From the NCBI GenBank assembly GCA_002438635.1, contig DJPX01000026.1, forward strand, positions 6,923 to 70,922: DNA of 64,000 nt, in the 5' to 3' direction. The position numbers and the translations under genes are program-made. The notes beneath the pieces were generated by a model. The model was not told the DNA's origin. It did no database searches and was given only the letters and a program-made list of their open reading frames with translations. Positions 1 through 8,100 of the stretch are shown piece by piece (within the stretch, counting starts at the first letter, position 1; each line of letters opens with the position of its first letter). This stretch comes from Bacteroidales bacterium UBA6401. Lineage in GTDB: Bacteria > Bacteroidota > Bacteroidia > Bacteroidales > UBA932.

Positions 1-71
1 CAGCGTATCATATATTTAACGCCACAGGAAGAGGACATTTGCCCAGGGGCTGTGGAACTTATAAAACTTCG

Positions 72-1232
72 TTAAAGAAGCCAAGGCTCCGGATTTTGAG
101 AATTTGTGCCTTTCCATAGTTGGAAGTGGAGTTGAGTTTCTCCTCCGATGGTGTCGACGATTCCTAACACATCTCCGCAAGATACTTTATCGCCAGCTTT
201 TACATTTACTTGTTTAAGTCTGCAGTAGAATGTATAGTATTCACCATGCTGAACAAGGACGCATTGGTTGTATCCTGGCATCACGACTACTTGACATACT
301 ATTCCGTTAAAGACAGCGTGCACTTGAGCATTCGATGCTGTGGAAATATTTATCCCATTATTGAATGGGAGGTCGATATTTTTATAAACGGGGTGTTTTT
401 GTTTCCCGTATTTCCCTATGATTGTGCCATCAACAGGCCAAGGAAGTTTGCCTTTATTCGCGGCAAATTCCTTTGAAAGTTTGATATCTACTTGCTTTTG
501 TGGGCTACTTTTAGATTTCTTGTTCTGTTGCGCAATCATTTGCGCAATCTTTTTATTCAGGGCGTTGATCTGCTGCTGTTTGTTCTTTTTCTCTTTAAGG
601 TAGTGTGTTTTATTTTTTTGTAATTTGTTTATTATCTGCTGCTCTTTTTTCTCTGTTGACTTTAATTTTGACAACTCGGAATTTCTTTGAGACAACAGAG
701 TGGCATTAATCTGTTTAAGCGAATCTAACTGAGCTATCTCAATATTAAGTTTTTCTTTTTTCTTGTTAATGGCATAGGCCTCGTCGCGAAGGTTATCGGA
801 GGCTTCTCGTAGGTAGTTGAAACGCCGAACAACCTGTTGAATATTTTCTCCAGAAAGCACATAGAGGAATCGTAACTTAGGATCCCGACTAAGATAAGCA
901 CTTTTTATCAAGCTTTGATAGTACTTTAGATTATCATCTAATCGTGCTTGAGTTTGCTTGATTTCTTTAGATTTTGAGCGCATCTTTTGATTAATCGAAG
1001 CGAGTTCTCTCTCCGATTCGGACACCAGCGACTTGCTTACCGCGATTTTTCTTCTTGTTAAGGCCAATTGGGCCGTGGCGTCAGAACTTTTGCCTTCATT
1101 GGCCTTTAACTGCTTGTCTATCTCGGAAATTTCCTTTCTTAGGCGCTCGATTTCTTGCTTTTGGGCACTTTGCCCGTTGGAATATATGGATATGCCTAGT
1201 AGCAGCAGGATAATATAAAGCCTTCGTCTCAT
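72..1232 (-). CDS. EnvC-like murein hydrolase activator (degenerate LytM/M23)
   Basis: Exported 386-residue protein: an N-terminal signal peptide (hydrophobic core about residues 5-17), a long Lys/Glu/Gln-rich coiled coil (about 25-255), and a C-terminal LytM/M23-type beta domain (about 270-386). Family knowledge: EnvC/NlpD-type proteins use a catalytically dead LytM domain to activate cell-wall amidases at division. The sequence fits that role. The usual first zinc motif HxxxD is replaced by NNGIN, the YAHL His by Arg (YCRL), and only one His of HLH remains (QLHFQL). The start codon overlaps the stop of the upstream TPR gene by 4 bp (ATGA), so the two are probably translationally coupled. 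The activator role is inferred; the architecture is clear. Confidence 0.85.
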   Translation of the reverse strand: MRRRLYIILLLLGISIYSNGQSAQKQEIERLRKEISEIDKQLKANEGKSSDATAQLALTRRKIAVSKSLVSESERELASINQKMRSKSKEIKQTQARLDDNLKYYQSLIKSAYLSRDPKLRFLYVLSGENIQQVVRRFNYLREASDNLRDEAYAINKKKEKLNIEIAQLDSLKQINATLLSQRNSELSKLKSTEKKEQQIINKLQKNKTHYLKEKKNKQQQINALNKKIAQMIAQQNKKSKSSPQKQVDIKLSKEFAANKGKLPWPVDGTIIGKYGKQKHPVYKNIDLPFNNGINISTASNAQVHAVFNGIVCQVVVMPGYNQCVLVQHGEYYTFYCRLKQVNVKAGDKVSCGDVLGIVDTIGGETQLHFQLWKGTNSQNPEPWLL

Positions 1233-2548
1233 TTCGAATTATACATATTCATATAGAAATCTGCCAGGTCTTTTTCTCCTAAGGCTTCTAGAGTCTTAGA
1301 ATAGTGGTATAAGGATTCTTTGCTGTTACTTCCACCATATACCATACATTTTTTAAAGTAGGATTTGGCTTTTTCGTAGTCTTTCTTTTGATATAGTATC
1401 CAACCGTAAGTATCTAGAAACGATGCGTTTTCCGGCTCCATTTTTACTGCCTTCATACTCATTTTTTCTGCTTTTTTTAGGTTTTTACCATCAAGGCATA
1501 GATTATATGCGTAATTGTTGAGAATGGTAGCATCGTTAGGACACAGCTTCAGTGCTTTATCGAAACATTGGTAGCTTTTTTTCTTTTCACCTAGTCTATA
1601 ATATGAATCTGCCATCATAGAATAAAGGGCAGCCCTATCGGTGTTTACTTTAATATGGCTTAAGGCTTTTTCGTATATAGAAATTTTTTCTTTTTCATCA
1701 ATAGAGAGATAAGATAGAGTTCCCCATCCCGTTAGTGTTTCAGGATAATATTCAGTGAGAGTTTCAAAATGTTTTTTCGCCAATTCGGGTCTGCTTGTGT
1801 ATATCGCCCAATTTCCGGCTAATTTTATACAAGAAGAGTCTTTAGGATGAGTCGTTAAAAGTGTATCGACAAGAGAGTCAAGTCTTTTGCCATAAATGCG
1901 ATACGATGTGCCATCTGTCAGCTCAAGCACATTCCATAGATAATCGGCTTTTTTGGTTGGCGGTAAATCTCTGTCTGTTAAAAAAATAGGTATAGTTACA
2001 AAATAGGCAGATAGGTTACCTTCCGTTCTATATATTTCTGATAATTCAAGTGCGGCTGGGGCATAAGTGGGATCTAGGGCGAGCGCCTGCTGAAGGTGAA
2101 TGGTCGCGAGTGAATCTTTTTTTGCTTTTAACTCATTTTCAGCCAGAAGCATGAGGGTAAAAGGTGTATTGAACTTTTTAGGAAATCGTTTTATTAACTG
2201 TAAAGCGATTGAGTCGGCTTGTGCTTCCATTTCGGGGAATTGCGATATGGCGTTGTATAGAGTAAGGTAATAATTGTCATTAGTGGGATCTAATTTTACG
2301 GACCTTTGAAAGCACCCTATAGCTTTTTTATAGTTTCCCTCTACCCATAGGCATCGTCCCAGGTAGTACCATCCAGCATCGTTATCAGGCTCTGCTTTGA
2401 CGAGCTTTTGAGCAAGTGGCTTTGCCTTAGAATAGTTGTCGTTGCTGATTAAAAGTGCGATATCCGTTATATGAATGTCAGCTGCATCTGCATTTGACCA
2501 TACAGACAGTACTAGGAAAATAGATAATAAGAAGTGTTTAATTTTCAT
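1229..2548 (-). CDS. Exported TPR-repeat protein
   Basis: 439-residue tetratricopeptide-repeat protein. The start chosen is the Met followed by KIKHFLLSIFLVLSVW, a classic signal peptide ending near ADA; the longer reading frame to 2638 would put 30 unrelated residues before it and overlap the divergent sigma gene. At least six TPR units are visible, for example around AGWYYLGRCLW, AALYSMMADSYYRLG and ASFLDTYGWILYQKKDYEKA. Such proteins are protein-protein scaffolds in the periplasm or on the outer membrane. It is the first gene of a two-gene unit with the EnvC-like activator, suggesting a shared envelope or division role (inference). Confidence 0.85.
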   Translation of the reverse strand: MKIKHFLLSIFLVLSVWSNADAADIHITDIALLISNDNYSKAKPLAQKLVKAEPDNDAGWYYLGRCLWVEGNYKKAIGCFQRSVKLDPTNDNYYLTLYNAISQFPEMEAQADSIALQLIKRFPKKFNTPFTLMLLAENELKAKKDSLATIHLQQALALDPTYAPAALELSEIYRTEGNLSAYFVTIPIFLTDRDLPPTKKADYLWNVLELTDGTSYRIYGKRLDSLVDTLLTTHPKDSSCIKLAGNWAIYTSRPELAKKHFETLTEYYPETLTGWGTLSYLSIDEKEKISIYEKALSHIKVNTDRAALYSMMADSYYRLGEKKKSYQCFDKALKLCPNDATILNNYAYNLCLDGKNLKKAEKMSMKAVKMEPENASFLDTYGWILYQKKDYEKAKSYFKKCMVYGGSNSKESLYHYSKTLEALGEKDLADFYMNMYNSK

Positions 2549-2584
2549 ATCCGATTTTATATCCCCAAAAATAGGCAAAAAACA

Positions 2585-2614
2585 TTGGAATAAGTAAAGT
2601 AAAGCGTAAATTTG
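2585..2614 (+). promoter_or_regulatory. Probable promoter of the ECF sigma operon
   Basis: TAAATTTG at 2607-2614 matches the Bacteroidota -7 element TAnnTTTG. A TTG triplet at 2585-2587 lies 19 bp upstream, where the -33 TTTG element is expected. It lies in the 84-bp divergent gap and would leave a leader of about 10-18 nt before the sigma gene ATG at 2633. Confidence 0.5.
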
Positions 2615-2632
2615 GAAGGATTTTAATAGATA

Positions 2633-3205
2633 ATGCAACTATTCAGTAAAAAAGAGCATCTTGATAGATGGATTATGGACGCGAAGAACGGAGATTCCCG
2701 TGCCCAAAGATCTATTTATGAGCATTTGTCTGCTAAGATGTATGCTGTGTGTTTGCGGTATATGGGAGACAAGGAAGCGGCACAAGATGTTTTGCAGGAT
2801 GGATTTGTAACATTGTTTAATAAATTATCCACATACTCGGGAGAGGGCTCTTTTGAAGGGTGGGCGCGAAGAATATTCACTAATACTGCATTAATGGTTT
2901 TAAGGCAGCACGATGTGATGAGGGATAGTGGCGATATAGAAAAGGCCTATGGCCTTTTTGACGAAGGCGAGAGTGTTATTCAGCGGATAAGTTATCAAGA
3001 GCTTCTGAGGAAAGTGTCAGAATTACCTCCTGGGTTTAGAACAGTGTTCAACATGTATGTGATAGAAGGTTACTCGCATAAGGAGATTGCCGAGGCGTTG
3101 GGAATAGGAGAGGCTACATCAAGGTCTCAACTTCAAAGAGCGCGGGTGATGCTTCAAGAAATGATAAAAAGTAATGGACGAAAGAAAAGAAATAGCATTC
3201 GATAA
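2633..3205 (+). CDS. ECF-type RNA polymerase sigma factor
   Basis: 190-residue sigma-70 family protein with only regions 2 and 4, as in extracytoplasmic-function sigma factors. Region 2 spans about residues 27-92 (CLRYMGDKEAAQDVLQDGF, then GSFEGWARRIFTNTAL). Region 4 spans about 125-178, with the helix-turn-helix YSHKEIAEALGIGEATSRSQ. It would redirect RNA polymerase to a small regulon, here presumably in response to an envelope signal. Its 3' end overlaps the next gene by 32 bp in another frame, so the two are co-expressed. That gene has the features of its partner (single membrane span after a short cytoplasmic segment). The regulon is unknown. Confidence 0.92.
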   Translation: MQLFSKKEHLDRWIMDAKNGDSRAQRSIYEHLSAKMYAVCLRYMGDKEAAQDVLQDGFVTLFNKLSTYSGEGSFEGWARRIFTNTALMVLRQHDVMRDSGDIEKAYGLFDEGESVIQRISYQELLRKVSELPPGFRTVFNMYVIEGYSHKEIAEALGIGEATSRSQLQRARVMLQEMIKSNGRKKRNSIR

Positions 3206-4298
3206 TAGTCTAAAGTCTAAGTTATTAGATGCTGAGATTAAACCTCCTAAGGGAACGTGGGAGGCTATCTCGTCTCGTCTTGAAAGTAAGCAAAAGCCTA
3301 GATTTCTGGGCCGAAGATGGGAAAGGCCCGTATGGGTTGGCTTTTGCACTGTATGCGCTTCAGTGGCAGCATTGTTGCTCTTTACTCCTAATAAGCAGAG
3401 CGTGAAAGAAAATCAGTTGGTGCCGATGAAAATCGCGGCTGCTGGGAACCCTTTAGTGTTCGACGCTGCAATAAGAGGCGAGATAGAGGATCTTCGTTCT
3501 GCTTTGCCTTCTCGTGAGGTTATTACGAAAATTGATAAAGAGGAATGTTTGTATAAAGAGGTCCCTAAAACAAATGAAGAGACCCCATCGATTAACTCGA
3601 AACCAATGGAGGAGGAGCATGACGAGTACACTGACCCATTTGCAGATATGATAGGTCAAGAAGAGCATTTAAGAGCACGACATAAGGATAAGACTTCAAT
3701 AAAGGTAGGTGGTGTAGTCGGTACAAACGACGCTCATTCATCTGGATATTCTTCCCATCCTAAGTGGACAAGTGGGTATTCCTGCGAGGGGGTTAATGAA
3801 AACAGTATTTCCACTTACAGTATTCCGGTATCGTTAGCTGTCTCTGCTCGTTTTTCACTTACACAAAGCCTGTCAGCGAGTGTAGGTTTAGGATGGACTA
3901 TGCTAAATCGCTATTTTGAGGGTTCTTATAAGACGGCTTCTGGAGAGGTATCCAATACACTTCATTATATAGGAATTCCTATCAATATATATTATAATGT
4001 ATTGCAGAAGAAGAGTTTCCAAATATATGTCTTTGGCGGAGGCAGTATAGAAAAGTGTATAAGCAATAAGTACTATATCCTTTCAGAAAGTACGGCACCG
4101 ATAGCGAGTTTAAAGGACGACTCTTTTCAGTTCGGATTGAAGTTTGGGTGTGGAGGCACATTTAATCTTTCTAATCTGGTTTCGATTTATTTTGATCCAT
4201 ATATTGGTTATTACTTCGCCGATCATCAGCCTAAAAGCATCCGTACAGAACATCCTTTGATGTTTAGTTTCGAGGCAGGGGTAAGATTTAATTTGTAG
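3174..4298 (+). CDS. Membrane-anchored anti-sigma-like protein with C-terminal beta-barrel domain
   Basis: 374 residues. A cytoplasmic-looking N-terminus (1-50) carries a short KLLDAEIKPPKGTWEAI segment of the kind that precedes outer-membrane barrel domains in sigma-linked Bacteroidota proteins. One membrane span follows (about 53-71), then an acidic low-complexity linker (about 75-170), then an OMP beta-barrel-like region (about 175-374) with alternating aromatic strands ending FEAGVRFNL. The ATG at 3174 lies inside the sigma gene; no better start is visible downstream. The pairing suggests it regulates the sigma factor, but I see no recognised anti-sigma domain, so that role is inference. 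An inner-membrane span plus a barrel in one chain is topologically odd. It ends 11 bp inside the convergent comM-type gene. Confidence 0.75.
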   Translation: MDERKEIAFDNSLKSKLLDAEIKPPKGTWEAISSRLESKQKPRFLGRRWERPVWVGFCTVCASVAALLLFTPNKQSVKENQLVPMKIAAAGNPLVFDAAIRGEIEDLRSALPSREVITKIDKEECLYKEVPKTNEETPSINSKPMEEEHDEYTDPFADMIGQEEHLRARHKDKTSIKVGGVVGTNDAHSSGYSSHPKWTSGYSCEGVNENSISTYSIPVSLAVSARFSLTQSLSASVGLGWTMLNRYFEGSYKTASGEVSNTLHYIGIPINIYYNVLQKKSFQIYVFGGGSIEKCISNKYYILSESTAPIASLKDDSFQFGLKFGCGGTFNLSNLVSIYFDPYIGYYFADHQPKSIRTEHPLMFSFEAGVRFNL

Positions 4299-5832
4299 GT
4301 GTTTTATCCAGAATTCTATAACCGGCAGCTTCCATAAGGTGTCTATTTTCGATAAGAGGGCATCCATCTATATCTGCTATGGTTCTTGCTACCTTTATTA
4401 TTCTGTGATAAGCTCTCATAGAAAGTGACAGGGTTTCCATAAGAGTTTGCATTAATCTTTTTTCATCTTCATTAAGGTTACAGTATTTTTCAATCTGCCT
4501 GTTGGTCATTTCGGCGTTACAACGTATATTACTACCGCGAAATCTTTCGGATTGGATTCTTCTTGCTTCCATAACTCTTTTTCTTATAGAGAATGAATTC
4601 TCAGCGGGGACTCTGTTACTCAATGCCGCAGGTGGTAGAGGGTGTATCCATACTTGTAGGTCCATTCTGTCCATTATTGGACCGCTAAGTCGAGAAAAAT
4701 ATTGCTGCCTTTGTCCTGGAGTGCAGGTGCACTTGTCCCCTTCTCCGTAGTATCCACAAGGACAAGGATTAGCTGCAGCTACTAGTGTGAACGATGAAGG
4801 ATATTCCACTTTTCCACGGAGTCTGGATATTGTGACTTTCCTGTCTTCCATAGGAGCTCGTAGGGCTTCGATTACGGATTTAGGCATAAGGTTAAATTCA
4901 TCGATGAACAATACTCCCAGATGAGAAAGCGTAACTTCACCAGGAATAATGTTTTCTCCGTTTCCGCCACCACCAATAATAGCCGCGATGGATGCGCTAT
5001 AATGTGGGCTTCGAAAAGGCCTGGATGGCATAAGCCCTTGACTTAAATGTCCCATCCCCGCTATGGAGTATATTTTGCTGCATTCGAAGGCTTCTTCCTT
5101 ACTCATCTGCGGTAGTATCCCTGCCAATGCTTTTGCAAGTGAACTTTTGCCACTTCCCGGCGCTCCTATCATTATGACATTGTGCCCTCCAGCCGCAGCT
5201 ATCTCCATAGCCCTTTTTGCGCCTTCTTGGCCAATTATTTCTGCAAAATCAACTTCCGGTTCAAAGTGGGCCAATGATTTATTTCCGTTGTTGCTGGTGT
5301 TGACTTTGAGTATATTATCGGCTTGAGTGTTTTCAAGTATAGAAACCACATCGGATAGCGTTGTAACTCCATAAACATCTATCCCGTCCATACATTTAGC
5401 CTCAAGTGCTGATGTCTGTGGAAGAATGCATCTTTTAAATCCATTTTTTTGCGCAAAATCGGCGTAGGCCAATCCTCCTTTTATGTGCCTAACCGATCCG
5501 TCCAAGCCTAACTCACCCATTATGAGAGTATCCGAAATGAGGGGCATATACTTTTGCGCAGATGCTGCTATGATTCCGACAGCTATGGGTAGGTCATAAC
5601 CACTTCCACTTTTGTGCATATCGGCCGGAGCTAGATTTATGACTATTTTTTTACCTGGGATATGGTATCCGAGTGTCTGAAGAGCCGTTATGGTGCGAAG
5701 CAGGCTTTCCTTTACTGCTACATCACCAAGCCCACACAGGTGAATGCCAATACCCATAGCGATATCGACTTCTACTGTGACTTTTACGGCTTCTATGCCA
5801 ATGCATTTGGCACTATAAATATGTACGAGCAT
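4288..5832 (-). CDS. comM: YifB/ComM family Mg-chelatase-like AAA+ ATPase
   Basis: 514 residues, full family length. The N-terminal ChlI-like domain (about 1-165) includes GIHLCGLGDVAVKES and INLAPADMHKSGSGYDLP. The AAA+ core has Walker A GAPGSGKSS and Walker B FIDEFN, and a cysteine cluster PCPCGYYGEGDKCTCTPGQ follows. A C-terminal Mg-chelatase domain (LSMRAYHRIIKVARTIADI) closes the protein. In Vibrio and Haemophilus, ComM is a branch-migration helicase in natural transformation; in other bacteria the role is less clear. It is a single gene, convergent with the barrel protein and divergent from tsaE. Confidence 0.93.
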   Translation of the reverse strand: MLVHIYSAKCIGIEAVKVTVEVDIAMGIGIHLCGLGDVAVKESLLRTITALQTLGYHIPGKKIVINLAPADMHKSGSGYDLPIAVGIIAASAQKYMPLISDTLIMGELGLDGSVRHIKGGLAYADFAQKNGFKRCILPQTSALEAKCMDGIDVYGVTTLSDVVSILENTQADNILKVNTSNNGNKSLAHFEPEVDFAEIIGQEGAKRAMEIAAAGGHNVIMIGAPGSGKSSLAKALAGILPQMSKEEAFECSKIYSIAGMGHLSQGLMPSRPFRSPHYSASIAAIIGGGGNGENIIPGEVTLSHLGVLFIDEFNLMPKSVIEALRAPMEDRKVTISRLRGKVEYPSSFTLVAAANPCPCGYYGEGDKCTCTPGQRQQYFSRLSGPIMDRMDLQVWIHPLPPAALSNRVPAENSFSIRKRVMEARRIQSERFRGSNIRCNAEMTNRQIEKYCNLNEDEKRLMQTLMETLSLSMRAYHRIIKVARTIADIDGCPLIENRHLMEAAGYRILDKTPTN

Positions 5833-5876
5833 AAATAAATGTTAAATTTTTGAGTATTTAGTAATATCATACCTTA

Positions 5877-5922
5877 TTAGTAACGTGAAAAAAATAGTTG
5901 CGTCGGATTAGAATGAGATTTT
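5877..5922 (+). repeat. Dispersed ~47-bp intergenic repeat, copy A
   Basis: Begins TTAGTAACGTGAAAAA, continues through GTTGCGTC and ends GATTAGAATGAGATTTT. A second copy lies on the opposite strand at 51793-51840 with about four differences, two of them single-base gaps. Copy A sits in the comM/tsaE divergent gap, its end 112 bp before the tsaE start, and is followed by a small inverted repeat AGTAG-TTTTA-CTACT at about 5939-5953. Not part of a reading frame; function unknown. Confidence 0.8.
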
Positions 5923-6001
5923 CGTGGATATGATTTTTAGTAGTTTTACTACTTGTGATACTATGTATAAAATGTGGGCTGAAAGTTTCAAAATAAAACA
6001 G

Positions 6002-6009
6002 TAATTTTG
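6002..6009 (+). promoter_or_regulatory. Probable -7 promoter element for tsaE
   Basis: TAATTTTG fits TAnnTTTG and lies 25 bp before the tsaE start codon. No clear TTTG -33 element is seen at the usual spacing, so the assignment rests on the -7 box and position. Confidence 0.4.
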
Positions 6010-6034
6010 TGCATTATTTTCAAATGACAATTAA

Positions 6035-6460
6035 ATGAAAAAAAGCATAACTATAAGGAATCTTTCTGAGATCCAAACTGCAGCAAGAGAGTTTCTCGAT
6101 ATGACGAAAGGACACAACCTTATAGCCTTTTATGCCCCTATGGGGGCGGGAAAAACCACTTTTACTGCAGCTATTTGTCATCAATTGGGCATTAGAGATG
6201 ATGCTGTTAGTTCGCCCACTTTTTCGATTGTAAATGAGTATAAAACATCCAAAGGAGAGTCGGTATACCATTTCGATTTTTATAGAATAGAGCGTTTGGA
6301 AGAAGCCCTGGATATAGGCTTATATGATTATCTGGATACAGGATGTATGTGTATAATGGAATGGCCGGAGAATATAGAAGACTTACTTCCAGAAGATACC
6401 TTAAAGGTGTATATAAGAGTAAACGATGATTTTTCACGAACCATTACTTGGGAGGAGTGA
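6035..6460 (+). CDS. tsaE: tRNA threonylcarbamoyladenosine biosynthesis ATPase TsaE
   Basis: 141-residue P-loop protein. Walker A is at residues 34-42 (APMGAGKTT). The family motifs SSPTFSIVNEY and HFDFYRIERLEEALDIGL follow, then MEWPENIEDLLP near the C-terminus. TsaE binds the TsaB-TsaD complex and is needed for N6-threonylcarbamoyl-A37 in ANN-decoding tRNAs. The enzyme making the threonylcarbamoyl-AMP donor, TsaC, is also in the window (13175-13738). Its last 17 bp overlap the end of the convergent lipoprotein gene. Confidence 0.95.
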   Translation: MKKSITIRNLSEIQTAAREFLDMTKGHNLIAFYAPMGAGKTTFTAAICHQLGIRDDAVSSPTFSIVNEYKTSKGESVYHFDFYRIERLEEALDIGLYDYLDTGCMCIMEWPENIEDLLPEDTLKVYIRVNDDFSRTITWEE

Positions 6461-7622
6461 AGCATATTCCGGTAATTGTGCCCTTTATATTGTAAGGTGT
6501 TGAGTTACCTTCTGACCAGATGATAGGATGCTGGTTCTCATCTTTAAGAGTCAATCCTAAAAATAATTTCCCATTTTCTTGTGTGCCACATCTTTCTGTG
6601 GCTATGTATGCGTTTTCTATTGAGATAGAATGCTTATCGCTTCCAGTGATGACTAGTGATGTTCTGTCTTTATTGAGACAGACTTTTCTTTCCGGATACT
6701 GCGACATATAGTAATGGCACAACGTTCCAGCTCCTTCAATCCAAGAGGTGTCTGTTTTGCAGATATAATCGACTGTCATAGGGGAATAATTGGATTTCAG
6801 GTGAATAACAGCGGCACACGTCCCATTTTCTAAAGGCTGTAATTCCGAGTCTGTATATTCAAATCCATAGGTTTGTGGAATTTTATAAACTTGGTTGCCG
6901 GAGTGAATTATATAATAGGGTGAGGCATATTCCAGATACCATATTTTGCCTTGATGAAATCTGGCACAAAGAAGGTCCGTCCCCAAATGGGCTTTTAGAG
7001 CACTCTCTATAGTATTTTTAACAAGGAAAATCTGTTTTTTCCCTTCCCACTCGGTTAGGTATTCAAAGCAGATGTTGTTTTCATCTATATAGAAAGTTTT
7101 AAGTGCACCATCTTGCTTTGAAAACACATTATTTCCATTTTTCCTTATAGTAAAGCCATTGCTTGTAGTGAAAACGGAGGCACTCCAGATAATGTCGTCC
7201 AGAATGAGGATACTTCGGATATATTCCTTGCCATTGATCTGGAAGAGAAGTTCTCCGTTTTTGGAGAGGCTGGTTTTCCCATTGTAGATAAAACTAGTGT
7301 ATAAATCACCATCAATAAGAAAATGGCTGTCTGCCTCATCGCTTATTAGCGTATTATTAGAGCATTCGTAGGCTTGCAGTCTAACCCCATCTTTGAAGAG
7401 AACCAGTTCTGTGGTCCCATCTTTCGAGTAATCCACCCCGCATACATAAAGGCTCTTGCCTTCGGGTAGGTCTGGTAATTCTTCCTGCGGAAGATTATCT
7501 TCTTTATCTGGACGTGAAGTGCCATCTCCACGACTAATGGATATAAGATTCGAAGTTCCTGTGGCTCTTTCGCATGAGAAGAAGAGTGCTGCGAAAAATG
7601 TAAATAAAAGAAGTCGTTTCAT
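6444..7622 (-). CDS. Hypothetical lipoprotein
   Basis: 392 residues. The N-terminus MKRLLLFTFFAALFFSCE is a lipoprotein signal with a Cys at position 17. The rest is rich in aromatic residues, Asn, Ser and Gly, with recurring beta-like segments (YVCGVDYSKDGTTELVLFKDG, LYTSFIYNGKTSLSKNGELLF, IIWSASVFTTSNGFTIRKNG) that suggest a beta-propeller or repeated-sheet fold. I do not recognise a family. The start codon lies inside a perfect 13-bp inverted repeat (7621-7659), which could control its translation or transcription. Confidence 0.75.
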   Translation of the reverse strand: MKRLLLFTFFAALFFSCERATGTSNLISISRGDGTSRPDKEDNLPQEELPDLPEGKSLYVCGVDYSKDGTTELVLFKDGVRLQAYECSNNTLISDEADSHFLIDGDLYTSFIYNGKTSLSKNGELLFQINGKEYIRSILILDDIIWSASVFTTSNGFTIRKNGNNVFSKQDGALKTFYIDENNICFEYLTEWEGKKQIFLVKNTIESALKAHLGTDLLCARFHQGKIWYLEYASPYYIIHSGNQVYKIPQTYGFEYTDSELQPLENGTCAAVIHLKSNYSPMTVDYICKTDTSWIEGAGTLCHYYMSQYPERKVCLNKDRTSLVITGSDKHSISIENAYIATERCGTQENGKLFLGLTLKDENQHPIIWSEGNSTPYNIKGTITGICFTPPK

Positions 7623-7659
7623 ACTTTGCAGTTATTGTTTGTGCAAAACTGCAAAGTAT
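7621..7659. repeat. Perfect 13-bp inverted repeat spanning a start codon
   Basis: ATACTTTGCAGTT at 7621-7633 and its exact reverse complement at 7647-7659 are separated by 13 bp. The left arm includes two bases of the ATG (7620-7622) of the leftward lipoprotein gene. In RNA it would form a 13-bp stem that buries the start region; as DNA it could be an operator. Confidence 0.85.
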
Positions 7660-7726
7660 TACTCGTTATTTCAAAAAATTACGTCCCTTTGGACTGTTTT
7701 TTTCAGAAAAGAAAAATTTAAAGCCT

Positions 7727-8017
7727 TTAAAATTTTAGTGATTTCTCTTTAGAACGGGTGAGACTTTCTTTCATAGCATCTACACAAGCTGTAATTGAAT
7801 TCTCAAAAGTGTCTGAAATGCATTCGATTAAGAGGTCATCGCCATGAATATGGACTTTCAGTTTAGCTTTTTTCCCCTCTTTCGTATCTTCAAGAGTCAC
7901 TTCTGCTACTTGTGTAGCACTATCGAAGAATTTTTCAATACGAGCGACCTTTTTTTCGACAAATGCAAGTAGTTTTTCGCTGGCGTCGAATTTAAGAGCT
8001 TTAATTCTAATCTCCAT
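7727..8017 (-). CDS. hpf: Ribosome hibernation-promoting factor (HPF/RaiA family, short form)
   Basis: 96 residues, one S30AE domain: beta-alpha-beta-beta-beta-alpha with MEIRIKALKFDASEKLLAFVE at the start and the basic helix 2 region near SITACVDAMKESL. HPF/YfiA proteins bind the 30S decoding site in stationary phase and dimerise or silence ribosomes. There is no long-form C-terminal domain. It sits 83 bp after the end of radA, so it may have its own promoter; TATCTTTA (minus strand, about 8065) is only a near match to a -7 element. Confidence 0.9.
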   Translation of the reverse strand: MEIRIKALKFDASEKLLAFVEKKVARIEKFFDSATQVAEVTLEDTKEGKKAKLKVHIHGDDLLIECISDTFENSITACVDAMKESLTRSKEKSLKF

Positions 8018-8100
8018 AGTAACTGTGTTTTAAAAGTTAAACATGGTGCTAATATAGTAAAAATAAAGATATTTAGAACCTCAAGGGTTGTTTGTAGTCC

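Noticed and set aside
7621..7659. Invertible promoter flanked by inverted repeats
   Set aside because: The arms are only 13 bp apart, far too close to enclose a promoter that could be flipped, and no recombinase gene is near.
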